Shown here piece after piece: positions 52,226 to 61,260 of a stretch of DNA of 64,000 nucleotides. Origin of the DNA: Polyangiaceae bacterium (GTDB lineage Bacteria; Myxococcota_A; Polyangia; Polyangiales; Polyangiaceae); contig JAHBVY010000001.1 of NCBI GenBank assembly GCA_019637265.1, forward strand, positions 1,302,001 through 1,366,000, in the 5' to 3' direction. The notes under the pieces were generated by a model. It worked only from the letters and a program-made list of their open reading frames with translations, was not told the origin of the DNA and searched no databases. Every line of letters begins with the position of its first letter. Position 1 is the first letter of the stretch. Both the position numbers and the translations under genes were made by a program.

Positions 52226-54100
52226 GTGGCCTACGGACTCACACGCGCGCGCGCCGCGCGATCACTCCCGGCGCTGATCGCGCTGGGCTGGCTCGGGCTG
52301 ACCACCAGCGCGCTCGCTCAACCAGCGGAAGAGCCCGCGGGCGCCGAAGAACCGAGCGCGCCAGGCGAAGCCGGTGACGCGGCCGACGCACCGCCGGACA
52401 GCGAGACGCTCACGCTCGAGGGAGCGGAGGCAGGTGCGGCCACGGGCGCAGGCCAACCCCCCGATCCCGACGATCAGGGCGCCGAGGCGCCTGATGCGAC
52501 GGCTGACGCCGTACCCCAGCGCCCGCTGCCCCCAGCGCCCGCTCCAGCGCGCCCGAGCTTCAGTCAGCGGCTCGTACTGGAGACCGCGCGCGCCCCGCGC
52601 CTCCCGCCGGACCCGGAGTCCTTCTTGGGACAAATCCGCGGGGAATATCAGCTGCGGCTGACCGGGCTCTCGGAGGTGCCGCTCCGCCCGCTGGGTCGTG
52701 ACGGCGCGGACCACCTGGGGCAAACCCTGCGCCTCACCCACTGGCTGCGGATCACGCCGCGCTTCATGTTCAAGGACGATCTGGAGCTGGTGGGGCAGAT
52801 CGACGTGCCGCGCGGCTTCGTCGCCGGGCAACCGACCATCGACGTGGGCGCCGCGGAGGAGCCGCTGGACGAGCGCTTCCCGCTGGAGGTGGCGCCGCGC
52901 TGGCTCTACCTCAGCTGGAACAGCCCGATCGGCCTAGTGCGGGTGGGTCAACAGCCCTCCCATTGGGGCCTCGGCCTGCTCGCGAACGACGGCGACCACC
53001 CGCGGCTGTTCGGGGACTACCGCGGCGGCTCGATCGTCGAGCGGATTTTGTTCGCCACGCGCCCGCTGGGGAAGGACTCTGGCCTGACCATCGCGCTGGC
53101 GGGCGATCTGGTGTTCAAGGACCGGACCGCCAGCCTCACTGACGATGAGCGCGCCTGGCAGGGGGTGCTGGCCGTCAGCTACACAGACCGACCCGACGCC
53201 GCGCCCGGCGAGCACGCAGGCAATGAGCTCGGACTGTACGGCGTCTACCGGCACCAGACGCGGAGCGGGGAGGCGCTGCCCGGGCGCGACTTCGACGAGA
53301 CCCTCGAGGTGGTGGTGATCGACTCCACCGGGCGTTTCAACGCGGAAATACCTGGCGGCGCGGGCCACGTGTACGGCGCCTACGAGGTCGCGGTGATGCT
53401 CGGCTCCACGAACCAGGTGCGCTCGCGAGCGCAGGCCATCAGCGGCGAACGCGAGAAGATCCGAGCCAGCGGCGGCGCGGCGCAGCTCGGCGCGGTGATC
53501 ACGCGCGGCGCGGACCAGGCGCGCTACGGCGCCTGGGTGATGCAGCTCGAGTGGGGCTGGGCCAGCGGCGACGCCGATCCGAACGACGGCACCACCCGCC
53601 GCTTCAGCTTCGATCCGAACCACACCATCGGGCTCTTGATGTTCAGCGAGGCGCTCCACTGGAAGACGGCGCGCGCGGGCACCCAGGCGGCGGATCCTCG
53701 GCTGAGCGCCCGCGTCGCTCCGGGCGCCGACCTCTTGCCGAGCGATGGCGCGGTGTTCGGCGCGACCTACCTGAACCCCACCCTCGTCTACCGACCGGCG
53801 CGCGCCACCGACTTCAAATTCGGCGCCGTGATCGCGCAGACCACGGCCGACTTCGTGGACCCGGTGCAGGTCACGACGGAGGGCCGCTTCGTCAACTACG
53901 ACGGCGGGCCCGCCGCGAGCCACGACTTGGGCCTCGAGCTCGACCTCGGGGTGGAGCACCGCCTCGCGCTCGACCACGGCATGGCGCTCGAGCTCGGCGC
54001 TCAGGGCGGCGTCCTGTTCCCCGGGCGCGCCCTGGCCGGGCCGAGCGGCGACCTTCGCACGCAGTACCTCGGGGTGGCGCGAGTGGGGCTCCAGTTCTGA
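52226..54100 (+). CDS. Outer-membrane beta-barrel protein of unknown function
   Basis: 624 residues from a GTG at 52226. Signal peptide ends LTTSALAQPA. About 90 residues of acidic Pro/Glu/Ala linker precede the barrel, which shows alternating strands (GQIRGEYQLRLTG, RWLYLSWNSPIGLVRVGQQPSHWGLGLLAND) and ends LGVARVGLQF with a C-terminal Phe. I do not recognise the family; it resembles phospholipid- or hydrocarbon-exporting porins only in shape. The stop (TGA) overlaps an ATG of the downstream hydrolase frame, pointing to coupling of the two. Confidence 0.78.
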   Translation: MAYGLTRARAARSLPALIALGWLGLTTSALAQPAEEPAGAEEPSAPGEAGDAADAPPDSETLTLEGAEAGAATGAGQPPDPDDQGAEAPDATADAVPQRPLPPAPAPARPSFSQRLVLETARAPRLPPDPESFLGQIRGEYQLRLTGLSEVPLRPLGRDGADHLGQTLRLTHWLRITPRFMFKDDLELVGQIDVPRGFVAGQPTIDVGAAEEPLDERFPLEVAPRWLYLSWNSPIGLVRVGQQPSHWGLGLLANDGDHPRLFGDYRGGSIVERILFATRPLGKDSGLTIALAGDLVFKDRTASLTDDERAWQGVLAVSYTDRPDAAPGEHAGNELGLYGVYRHQTRSGEALPGRDFDETLEVVVIDSTGRFNAEIPGGAGHVYGAYEVAVMLGSTNQVRSRAQAISGEREKIRASGGAAQLGAVITRGADQARYGAWVMQLEWGWASGDADPNDGTTRRFSFDPNHTIGLLMFSEALHWKTARAGTQAADPRLSARVAPGADLLPSDGAVFGATYLNPTLVYRPARATDFKFGAVIAQTTADFVDPVQVTTEGRFVNYDGGPAASHDLGLELDLGVEHRLALDHGMALELGAQGGVLFPGRALAGPSGDLRTQYLGVARVGLQF

Positions 54101-54114
54101 TGTCAGGAGAGCGC

Positions 54115-57100
54115 ATGCAAGACCTCATGGCCACCCTCAGCGTCGAACAGCGGCAGCGCTCACAGGGTGACGGGCCTCACACCCGGCGACCGAGCCCCCG
54201 CCAAGTCGAGCCGCGGCGGCGCTCGGCTATGGTCCGTAGCTCTGACTGCTCGGCGCTCGGAGCCGAGCGGCGCCGCCTCGCGCTCGGCGCATGGCAGCTC
54301 TTGCCCGCGCTCGGCCTCCTCACCGCGCTGCAGAGCGGCTGCGGCGTCGATGAAGCGCCGCTCGGCTTGAAGCGCACCCCCGCAGGCGACGGCCCCACCG
54401 TGCGCTTCGATCTCCACCACCGCCCGCTGCCGGAGATCCCGATGCCGAACGACGTGGCGATGTGGCCCGACCCCACGAGCCGCACCGGCCTCCGCATCAA
54501 CGCGAGCCAGGTCGCGCCCACCCACATCGAGCAGTCGGCGCGCGAGAAATTCAACCAGCTCGAGGGCTGGGGCACCTTCGCCGGCGTGAGCGTCGCCTTC
54601 GACAAACGCGACCCGAAGGATCCGCGCCCCGCGATCGATCTCGCCGCGCTGAAGCGCCGCCACGTGGGGGACGACTTCGAGTTCGCGGATGACGCCGTTT
54701 ACCTCGTGAACCTGACCACCGGCGTGCCGGTGGTGCTCGACATCGGTGAGGGCAACTTCCAATACGTGGTGCGCGAGAAGGGCCGCTACTTCAGGAACGA
54801 CACCCGCTCGCTCGAGAGCAACCTGCTGTTCGAGACGGCGGACGAGACCATCGATCCGCGCACCGGGCTCTTCGACCCCAGCCGCACCGCGGACGGCACG
54901 CCGCACGGCCTGCCCATCTACAGCCCCCAGTGGGACACGGACTTCGATGGGGTGCTCGATCGCCCCAACCTGATCGACCCCACCGCCTGCCCGAGCCAAG
55001 CGCAGGTGGAGCTGGGGGAGGTGTCGGACGTCGCGCGCGACCGCTGCATGGCCGATCAGCTGCTCACTTGGTACGAGCGGGAGACGGACACCCTGCTGAT
55101 GCGGCCGCTCATCCCCATGGATGAGAAGACCGAGTACGCCGTGGTCATCACCGATCGGGTGCGCGATCTGGACGGGAACGCCGTCAGGTCACCCTTCGAT
55201 TTCGTCTATCATCCTTCTCAGGAGGGGGGGGCCCGGAAACTCCTCAGCCACCTGAACGATCCGTCCCTCGCCGCCTACTACGGCGACGTGGCCGGCACCG
55301 GGCTCGACCGCGTGAGCTTCGCCTGGACCTTCACCACCCAACCGGTGGTGGAAGATCTGCGGCTGATCCGCGATGGGCTCTACGGCACCGGTCCGTTCGC
55401 TTACCTGTCCAAGCAGTTCCCGGCGGCGGTCGACTTGATGCGCATCACCGGGCCGGTGGACAGCAAGCAGCGGGCCGATGGGATGGAGGAGCCCGCGCGC
55501 TGGTACGACGATCCGTCGCTGCCGAGCTGCCAGGGCCGCTTGAACGAGGCCTACCTGCTCGACTTCGAGGCCAACCGCGGGATCTTGAGCACGCTCGCCA
55601 CCCAGTTCGGCATCACCGGCGCCGCGGCCCAAGAGCTGACGGCGAGCTGGGAGGCGATCAGCCACGCCGTGATCGGCAGCTTCCGCGCGCCGTTCTTCAT
55701 CTCGGGTGGCCCCCGGGGCACTAGCCCCTCGGCGTCTTTCAACCTCGACTACGAGACGGGCGAAGGCGAGGTCCACAGCGACAGCGTGCAGTTCATCCTC
55801 ACGGTGCCGAAGGCGCAGCCCGGGCACGCGCAACCGTTCCCGGTGGCTTACTACGGCCACGGCTACACCAGCTCCAACATCGAGCACCTGGGCTTCGCGG
55901 GCTCCCTGGCCAAGCAAGGGATCGCCAGCGTGGGCGTCAACTCCACGTTCCACGGCCTCGGCTTCGATCGCAACACGGAGACCCTCGCGCGCGCCCTGCT
56001 CCGCGGCTCCTGCGCCGCGCCGCTCGGTGACGCGCTGCTCGCTGGCCGCGGGCGCGATCTGAACCGCGACGGCGACCCGCTCAACGACTCCGGCGGCGAC
56101 TACTGGACGAGCTACATCTTCCACACCCGCGACGTGGTGCGTCAGAGCGCGGTGGATCTTCTCCAGCTGTTCCGCATCTTCAAGTCGTTCGACGGCAGCG
56201 GTGAGGCGCCGGACTACGACCAAGACGGGACACCCAACGTCCCCGGCGACTTCGACGGCGACGGCACGCCGGACGTAGGTGGTCAGGTGAGCTACCACGC
56301 GTGGGGACAGAGCCTGGGCGGCTTCCTCGCGCCGCTGCTCGCCGCGCTGGACCCTGACGTGGTGAGCGCCGCGCCCGTCGCGGGCGCCGCCGGGCTGCTC
56401 GACGTCGGCGGGCGCACCTTCCAAGGCGGCGTGTTCGAGGGCGTTTACCTGCGGAATTTTGGGCCGCTCATCGTCGGCGTGCCCCCGGAGGAGATCCCGA
56501 AAGATCGCGACGGCGCGCCCATCACCGCCTGCGAGGAGGGTCAGATTTCGCTGCGGATGGTGGTGGTGGACGTCAACGACGACCGCGAGCTGGAGCTCGG
56601 GTGCCTGGATGATCAGGGGCTCATCCGCGGTGGCACCGTCATCGTCCACAACATCAACAACGGTGAGGCGCGCTGCGGGCGCGTCGCGGGCGACGACGCT
56701 CAGGGCCTGGGCAGCGGGCGTTTCCGTGTGGGAGTGCCGACCAGCGTCGGCGATCGACTGTTCGTGTCCATCTATGATCAGCCGGACGCCGTCGCCACGT
56801 ATCACCCGGACGGCGGTTGCAAGGTGACGCCCGGCGCCAAGCTCATCGCGCGCTACTCCAGCTGGGGTAAGGGGCTCGTCGCGCAAGGCGCGGTGGACCC
56901 GACGGGCAACACGGAGCGCGTGGTGTGCAACGCCGACGGCGGCTGCACGGGGTTCCAAGGCCAATACTTCGCGAAGGGAGATCCGCTGCGCGCCCCCGTG
57001 GAGGGCTTCGGCTACGTCCGCCAAACGCCCTCGCTCCGGCGCTTCATGTCGCTGGCCGGCACCGCGGTGGATCCTGGCGATCCCGCGAACTACGTCCCTT

Positions 57101-57951
57101 ACGCGGCGCTCAAGCCGCTGCCCGATCCGTGGGGCGATCCGCAGCCACCCACGGCGCTGCTCAACATGGTCACCATCGGTGACATGAACGTGCCGCTCAA
57201 CGCCGGCATCTCGATGGGCCGCGTCGCCGGCGCCATCCCGTTCATGCGCCCGGACGCCGCTCAGCGTTACCCGAGCTACGCCGACTACGTCACCCCCGCG
57301 GCGCTGTTCTCGTCGCTCGGCGATCGCACCCCGAACCGCGTGCTGCTCGAGAACCACGTGATCGAGGGCATCAACCGCCTGGAGCGCACGCCGACCAGCG
57401 GCGCCTGCTTCCCCAATCGAGTCAGCCCAGCTGACGATACCTTCGGCTGCCTCGCGAGCTGCGCGGAGCCCGCGGACTGCCCCTCGGGTGTGTGCGTGGA
57501 GGGCCGCTGTCAGGCGCCGCCGACGGACCCCGCGCGCTGCCAACAGTACCTGTTCGACGTGGACGCCATCGACGAGGGCCTCGCGCCCTACGGTGAGCGT
57601 GAAGCCAGCGTGCCGCTCCGCCTCGGGCGCATCGCGAGCGCCGCCACACCCCAGACCATCGACGCCGTTTGGGCGCCTCGCTTGCTAGGCACGCCCCATG
57701 GCTCGGACGCGAACGCCTGGACGGCGGACGCCCCGCTGATCGCGATGCTGATGGGCTACGTGAACCCGCGCGGCGAGCACGGCTTCAGCCCGGCGGATCC
57801 GTGTGAGGCCTGGGTCACCGGGCGCTACTACATCAACCTCGTGGGCCGCTTCTTCGCGACGGACGGCCAAGACCTCCACTACCTCACCCACCCCGCCACG
57901 CACCAATGCCTCGGCCGCGCCGGCGGCGCAGCGTGCGAGTTTTTGAGGTGA
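54115..57951 (+). CDS. Very large lipoprotein with alpha/beta-hydrolase core
   Basis: 1278 residues from the ATG at 54115, which has AGGAG five bases before it. A lipoprotein signal (LLPALGLLTALQSGC) begins about 45 residues in, near an ATG at 54229 that is the alternative start. N-terminal beta-sandwich-like region with PLIPMDEKTEYAVVI (Ig-like, SbsA style), then an alpha/beta-hydrolase core with YYGHGYTSSN and nucleophile elbow AWGQSLGGF (Ser about 733), a DFDGDGTPD calcium-like loop, and a Cys-rich segment CAEPADCPSGVC. Likely a surface esterase or lipase paired with the barrel upstream. Confidence 0.82.
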   Translation: MQDLMATLSVEQRQRSQGDGPHTRRPSPRQVEPRRRSAMVRSSDCSALGAERRRLALGAWQLLPALGLLTALQSGCGVDEAPLGLKRTPAGDGPTVRFDLHHRPLPEIPMPNDVAMWPDPTSRTGLRINASQVAPTHIEQSAREKFNQLEGWGTFAGVSVAFDKRDPKDPRPAIDLAALKRRHVGDDFEFADDAVYLVNLTTGVPVVLDIGEGNFQYVVREKGRYFRNDTRSLESNLLFETADETIDPRTGLFDPSRTADGTPHGLPIYSPQWDTDFDGVLDRPNLIDPTACPSQAQVELGEVSDVARDRCMADQLLTWYERETDTLLMRPLIPMDEKTEYAVVITDRVRDLDGNAVRSPFDFVYHPSQEGGARKLLSHLNDPSLAAYYGDVAGTGLDRVSFAWTFTTQPVVEDLRLIRDGLYGTGPFAYLSKQFPAAVDLMRITGPVDSKQRADGMEEPARWYDDPSLPSCQGRLNEAYLLDFEANRGILSTLATQFGITGAAAQELTASWEAISHAVIGSFRAPFFISGGPRGTSPSASFNLDYETGEGEVHSDSVQFILTVPKAQPGHAQPFPVAYYGHGYTSSNIEHLGFAGSLAKQGIASVGVNSTFHGLGFDRNTETLARALLRGSCAAPLGDALLAGRGRDLNRDGDPLNDSGGDYWTSYIFHTRDVVRQSAVDLLQLFRIFKSFDGSGEAPDYDQDGTPNVPGDFDGDGTPDVGGQVSYHAWGQSLGGFLAPLLAALDPDVVSAAPVAGAAGLLDVGGRTFQGGVFEGVYLRNFGPLIVGVPPEEIPKDRDGAPITACEEGQISLRMVVVDVNDDRELELGCLDDQGLIRGGTVIVHNINNGEARCGRVAGDDAQGLGSGRFRVGVPTSVGDRLFVSIYDQPDAVATYHPDGGCKVTPGAKLIARYSSWGKGLVAQGAVDPTGNTERVVCNADGGCTGFQGQYFAKGDPLRAPVEGFGYVRQTPSLRRFMSLAGTAVDPGDPANYVPYAALKPLPDPWGDPQPPTALLNMVTIGDMNVPLNAGISMGRVAGAIPFMRPDAAQRYPSYADYVTPAALFSSLGDRTPNRVLLENHVIEGINRLERTPTSGACFPNRVSPADDTFGCLASCAEPADCPSGVCVEGRCQAPPTDPARCQQYLFDVDAIDEGLAPYGEREASVPLRLGRIASAATPQTIDAVWAPRLLGTPHGSDANAWTADAPLIAMLMGYVNPRGEHGFSPADPCEAWVTGRYYINLVGRFFATDGQDLHYLTHPATHQCLGRAGGAACEFLR

Positions 57952-58004
57952 GGTGCGTTCCGTGCTCGGCCCATAGGGCGCGCGCTCGCCACGCCTGGAG
58001 CGGC

Positions 58005-58152
58005 GGTCCGTTTGCCGCCAGACGGACCAGGGAAACCGCCCCCATCGGGGCGAGGGCCCGGTTTCCCAGGTCCTCTGCTCGGTGCTGCTTCCCTTCACAC
58101 AGCGAAAGCTGTCGGATTCGAGGACGACCCACGGCGAACCGTTGGTCGTCCT
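58005..58152 (+). promoter_or_regulatory. Hairpin-rich leader before the biotinyl-domain gene
   Basis: Four inverted repeats in the 229-bp gap. GGTCCGT/ACGGACC (58005-58028), GGGAAACCG/CGGTTTCCC (58030-58067), ACAGC-GAAA-GCTGT (58099-58112, a GNRA-tetraloop shape), and AGGACGACC-ACGG-CGAA-CCGT-GGTCGTCCT with one mismatch (58121-58152). The last ends 28 bases before the ATG at 58181. The first two could terminate the upstream hydrolase gene. Confidence 0.55.
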
Positions 58153-58180
58153 AGCGCGAGGTGATAGCGTCCGCGCCGCC

Positions 58181-58735
58181 ATGCGGTACTTCGTGAGCAT
58201 CGAAGGGGAAGAGCACGCCGTCGAGGTGACCCAACTGCCGGGAGGAAGCTTCCAGGTACAGTCGGTGACGGTGCAGGGTGAGGCGCAGGGCGACGGTGAG
58301 GTACTGAGCGCGCCGGTGCAGGCGCGGCTCGAGAAGAGCAGCTACGGCGACCTGGTGCAGGTGGGTGGCCGGGTGTTCGACCTGAACCTTCAGGGCAGCG
58401 TGCCCGGTGAGCTGCAGGTGTTCGCGAGTGGTCAGCGCGTGCAAGCCACCGTGGAGACGGCGCGCAGCCGCGCGGCGGCGAAGGTGCGCGGGCAGCGCGC
58501 GGGGGGCGCGAGCGCGGGCGAGGTGAAGAGCCCGATGCCCGGCAAGGTGGTGAAGGTGCTGGTGAGCGCGGGGGACACGGTGGAGCAGGGGCAGCCGCTC
58601 GTGGTGGTCGAGGCGATGAAGATGGAGAACGAGCTCACCGCGCCGGTGGCCGGCGTGGTCTGCGCGGTGCACGTGCAGGCGGGCGACACGGTGGAAAGCA
58701 GCGGCAAGCTCATCACGGTGGGCACCGCGGACTGA
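58181..58735 (+). CDS. Biotin carboxyl carrier-type (biotinyl-lipoyl) protein
   Basis: 184 residues from the ATG at 58181. The last 70 residues are a biotinyl domain: [44 protein letters not shown], with biotinylation at the Lys of EAMKMEN. The N-terminal 110 residues match the short leader of pyruvate/acyl-CoA carboxylase carrier subunits ([14 protein letters not shown]). The carboxylase partner is not in the window. Downstream a hairpin ends the unit; the long structured leader may regulate it. Confidence 0.92.
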   Translation: MRYFVSIEGEEHAVEVTQLPGGSFQVQSVTVQGEAQGDGEVLSAPVQARLEKSSYGDLVQVGGRVFDLNLQGSVPGELQVFASGQRVQATVETARSRAAAKVRGQRAGGASAGEVKSPMPGKVVKVLVSAGDTVEQGQPLVVVEAMKMENELTAPVAGVVCAVHVQAGDTVESSGKLITVGTAD

Positions 58736-58779
58736 GGCCGTCCGGTACACTGACTAGCCTCATGGCGCGCCCCGGTGCG

Positions 58780-58800
58780 GTGCCGTCCAACCCTCCCATC
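58780..58800 (-). repeat. G/T-rich intergenic element, form B
   Basis: Top strand GGTGCCGTCCAACCCTCCCA. It is the most diverged form B copy, with GGGAGGG for the usual G5-T4 on the bottom strand. Confidence 0.45.
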
Positions 58801-58847
58801 CCGATCACCAGGAGCTAGTGATGGTAGCTGACTGCCTTCACACGTCA

Positions 58848-58881
58848 CGAGCTCAAGTCGCGATCACGACTCGCGAGCTCG
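58848..58881. terminator. Hairpin between convergent genes
   Basis: CGAGCTC-A-AGTCG-CGATCA-CGACT-CGC-GAGCTCG. Seven plus five base pairs with a small bulge, ending 11 bases from the sulfatase stop. No T-run, but the position between two convergent genes suits a shared terminator. Confidence 0.5.
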
Positions 58882-58891
58882 AATCACAAGC

Positions 58892-61090
58892 TCAGCCTCC
58901 CGGCCTGACGTTCACCACCTTGAGCTGGCGCCGGAACGCCTTGTAGCGATCGAGCACCCGCTCCTTCAGCTCGGCGTCATCCAAGAGGTCCTTCTTCTCA
59001 CCAGGGTCCTTCGCGAGATCGTAGAGCCCCAGCGGGCGACCGCCGCTCACGATCAGCTTCAAATCGCCCTCGATGAAGCCCTGGCGCTCGGCGTTGTTCG
59101 GCCCCGCCGCCATGTCGATGAACACGATGCGCCGCGCGGGCTCGTGCCCTGGCGGGCGGATCACGTCGGGGAGCAGGCTGTGCCCGGAGAGGAAATCAGT
59201 CCCCTCCCCTGTCGGCTTCGGGAGGCTCAAGGCGTCGATGATGGTGGGCACGATGTCCACCGCGCCGCGCCGCTCCTTCACGCGCCCTGGCTCGGCGCCG
59301 GGCACGTGCACGATGAGCGGCACCCGCACCAGCTCCTCCCAGATCTCGAAGCCGTGGCGGATGAGCCCGTGCTCGCCGAACGCCTCCCCGTGATCGCTGG
59401 TGAAGAGGATGATGGTGTTCTTCGCGAGCCCGCTCTCATCCAGGTAGTCGAGCAGCCGCCCGATGTGATGGTCAGTGAACGCGACTTCCCCGTCGTACAA
59501 GTCGCGGCTCGACTTGCCGAAGTCGAACTGCTCGTGGCGCACGTACTCGGCGTGAGGGTCGAGGTAATGCACCCACATGAAGAACTGCTTGGCGGTGTTC
59601 TCCGGATCTTTCAGCTGACTGATGGCGGCGTCCGTCAGCTTGTCGCTGTTCACGGTGCGGTCACCCTCCAGCTGCAGCACCTTGGGCGCCGCGCTGGTGT
59701 CCTCCACCTCGAAGCCGCGGCCCACGCCGGTGTCCGCCTTGAAGTACCAGTGGCCCTGCACGTTGATGGTGCGGACCCCTGCCTGCTGCGCTCGCTCCGC
59801 GATGAAGGTGTCCTGCTTGCCGAAGCGATTGAAGTGCGACCAGCCGCGGTGGGTCTCGCTGGTGTGCTTGCCGATCAGCATCGGCCCGATGCTCTTGCCG
59901 GTGTAGGAGGCGAGGCTGTAGCCGTACTCGAACACCGTGGAGCGCGCCGCGAGCTTGTCCAGGTTGGGCGACAGGCCCTCGCGCGGGTTGCCGGCGTAGC
60001 CGAGATCCCAACGCAGGGTGTCCACCGTGATGAGCAGCACGTTCGGCTTCTCGGGGAGGCGCCCTCGGATGTACGTCGCGGCGTCCTTGGGGACCTCCGG
60101 GGTGGGCTCCTCCAGGATGATTTCCACGTCATCTTTACCGGAGCAGTCCTCGTCGATGCCGTTGCCCGGGATGTCCTCCGCGCCGGGGTAAATCGCGGGG
60201 TTGGTGTCGTCGCAGTCACCGCCGCCGAAGCGCGCGCTGACGCCGTCCCCATCACGATCGGTCAGGCGCTGAGCGGGCCCCAAGAGCCGCTTGGCGAGCG
60301 GCGCGCTCCGCTCGATGGCCAGCTTCACGGGGCGCGGCTCGAGGGCGCGGGTCGCGGCGTAGCCCGTCGCGCCCAGGCTGAGCAGGGCGACCCCGAGCGC
60401 GGCCAGCGCCGGCACGCGCTTCAGCAACGTGGGCAGCAGGTAGGCGCCGAGCGCGATGGTGAGCACCAGCCCCGGCCCCCGGAGATCCAGCTCCTCACGC
60501 TTGAACACCCCGAACACCCCGAGCAGCCCCCCGGTACCGCCGGTATTCCCGCTGGAAATGGCGTAGCCGATCAACCCCAGCCCGAGCGTGAGGCCCGCCG
60601 CCGCAGGCACCCAAGCTTGCTTCGCGAGCACCCCGGCCGCGGCCAGGCGCCGCGCCAGGACGATCACCACGGCGCCGAGGATCCACAGCGCGAGCAGCGC
60701 GCCGAGCGCCCCCGCCGCTCCGCTCGGACGAGGCTCAGCTTCACTGACCAACGCCAACAGCGCGATCCGCGACGCCACCACCACCCACAGCGCGAGCCCG
60801 AGCGCGCCGAGCCCGAGCCCCCAGCTCACCGCGGGCGATCTGAGCGCGGCGCGCGGCCCCGCGATGGGGCACGGCGGACCTGCCGGGTGGAGCCACAGGC
60901 TGAGCAGGGCGACGCCCAATCCCACCCCCAAGGCGAGCGGCGCCGTGAGCCCCAGGCTCGCGAGCCACAGCCCGAGCAGCCCGGGCGCCTCCTCACCCAC
61001 CTGCGCCTGGGAGGCATCGATGGCAGCGGCGATCGAGCCCGTGAGCGCGCCCGCGAGCGCGCCGTGGCTGAGACGTCGGAACCAGCTCAT
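58892..61090 (-). CDS. Membrane sulfatase-fold protein with MopE-type metal motif
   Basis: 732 residues. Residues 1-250 form seven or so membrane helices. Residues 278-317 are a MopE-like metal-binding motif (DRDGDGVSARFGGGDCDD, GNGIDEDC). From 349 an alkaline-phosphatase/sulfatase fold follows: NVLLITVDTLRWDLGYAG, ending in SDHGEAFGEHG and GHEPARR-type elements. The formylglycine site CxPxR is not found; the aligned stretch reads SYTGK (about 395-399), so the nucleophile is probably Ser or Thr and the substrate more like those of phosphoglycerol or phosphoethanolamine transferases. Confidence 0.84.
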   Translation of the reverse strand: MSWFRRLSHGALAGALTGSIAAAIDASQAQVGEEAPGLLGLWLASLGLTAPLALGVGLGVALLSLWLHPAGPPCPIAGPRAALRSPAVSWGLGLGALGLALWVVVASRIALLALVSEAEPRPSGAAGALGALLALWILGAVVIVLARRLAAAGVLAKQAWVPAAAGLTLGLGLIGYAISSGNTGGTGGLLGVFGVFKREELDLRGPGLVLTIALGAYLLPTLLKRVPALAALGVALLSLGATGYAATRALEPRPVKLAIERSAPLAKRLLGPAQRLTDRDGDGVSARFGGGDCDDTNPAIYPGAEDIPGNGIDEDCSGKDDVEIILEEPTPEVPKDAATYIRGRLPEKPNVLLITVDTLRWDLGYAGNPREGLSPNLDKLAARSTVFEYGYSLASYTGKSIGPMLIGKHTSETHRGWSHFNRFGKQDTFIAERAQQAGVRTINVQGHWYFKADTGVGRGFEVEDTSAAPKVLQLEGDRTVNSDKLTDAAISQLKDPENTAKQFFMWVHYLDPHAEYVRHEQFDFGKSSRDLYDGEVAFTDHHIGRLLDYLDESGLAKNTIILFTSDHGEAFGEHGLIRHGFEIWEELVRVPLIVHVPGAEPGRVKERRGAVDIVPTIIDALSLPKPTGEGTDFLSGHSLLPDVIRPPGHEPARRIVFIDMAAGPNNAERQGFIEGDLKLIVSGGRPLGLYDLAKDPGEKKDLLDDAELKERVLDRYKAFRRQLKVVNVRPGG

Positions 61091-61260
61091 GCCCCGCGCA
61101 TAGCCACCTTGACGCGTGACGACAACTGTTTGCGCTCCACCCGATCGCAGCGCTCATGACAGCCGCTGCATCGTGAGCGCTGCGGTATCGTGAGCGCACC
61201 GTCACGCACCGCACCGCGCGCGCCTTCGGTGCGCGGACTCTGCTATGAAGCGGTGGCGCG

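Noticed and set aside
53551..54114. In-frame extension of the hydrolase gene back to 53551
   Set aside because: It overlaps the barrel gene in another frame and is a composition-driven shadow; AGGAG marks the start at 54115.
20715..61090. FGE-fold lipoprotein as activator of the sulfatase
   Set aside because: The sulfatase lacks CxPxR, the FGE-fold protein lacks a clear Cys pair, and the genes are 37 kb apart.
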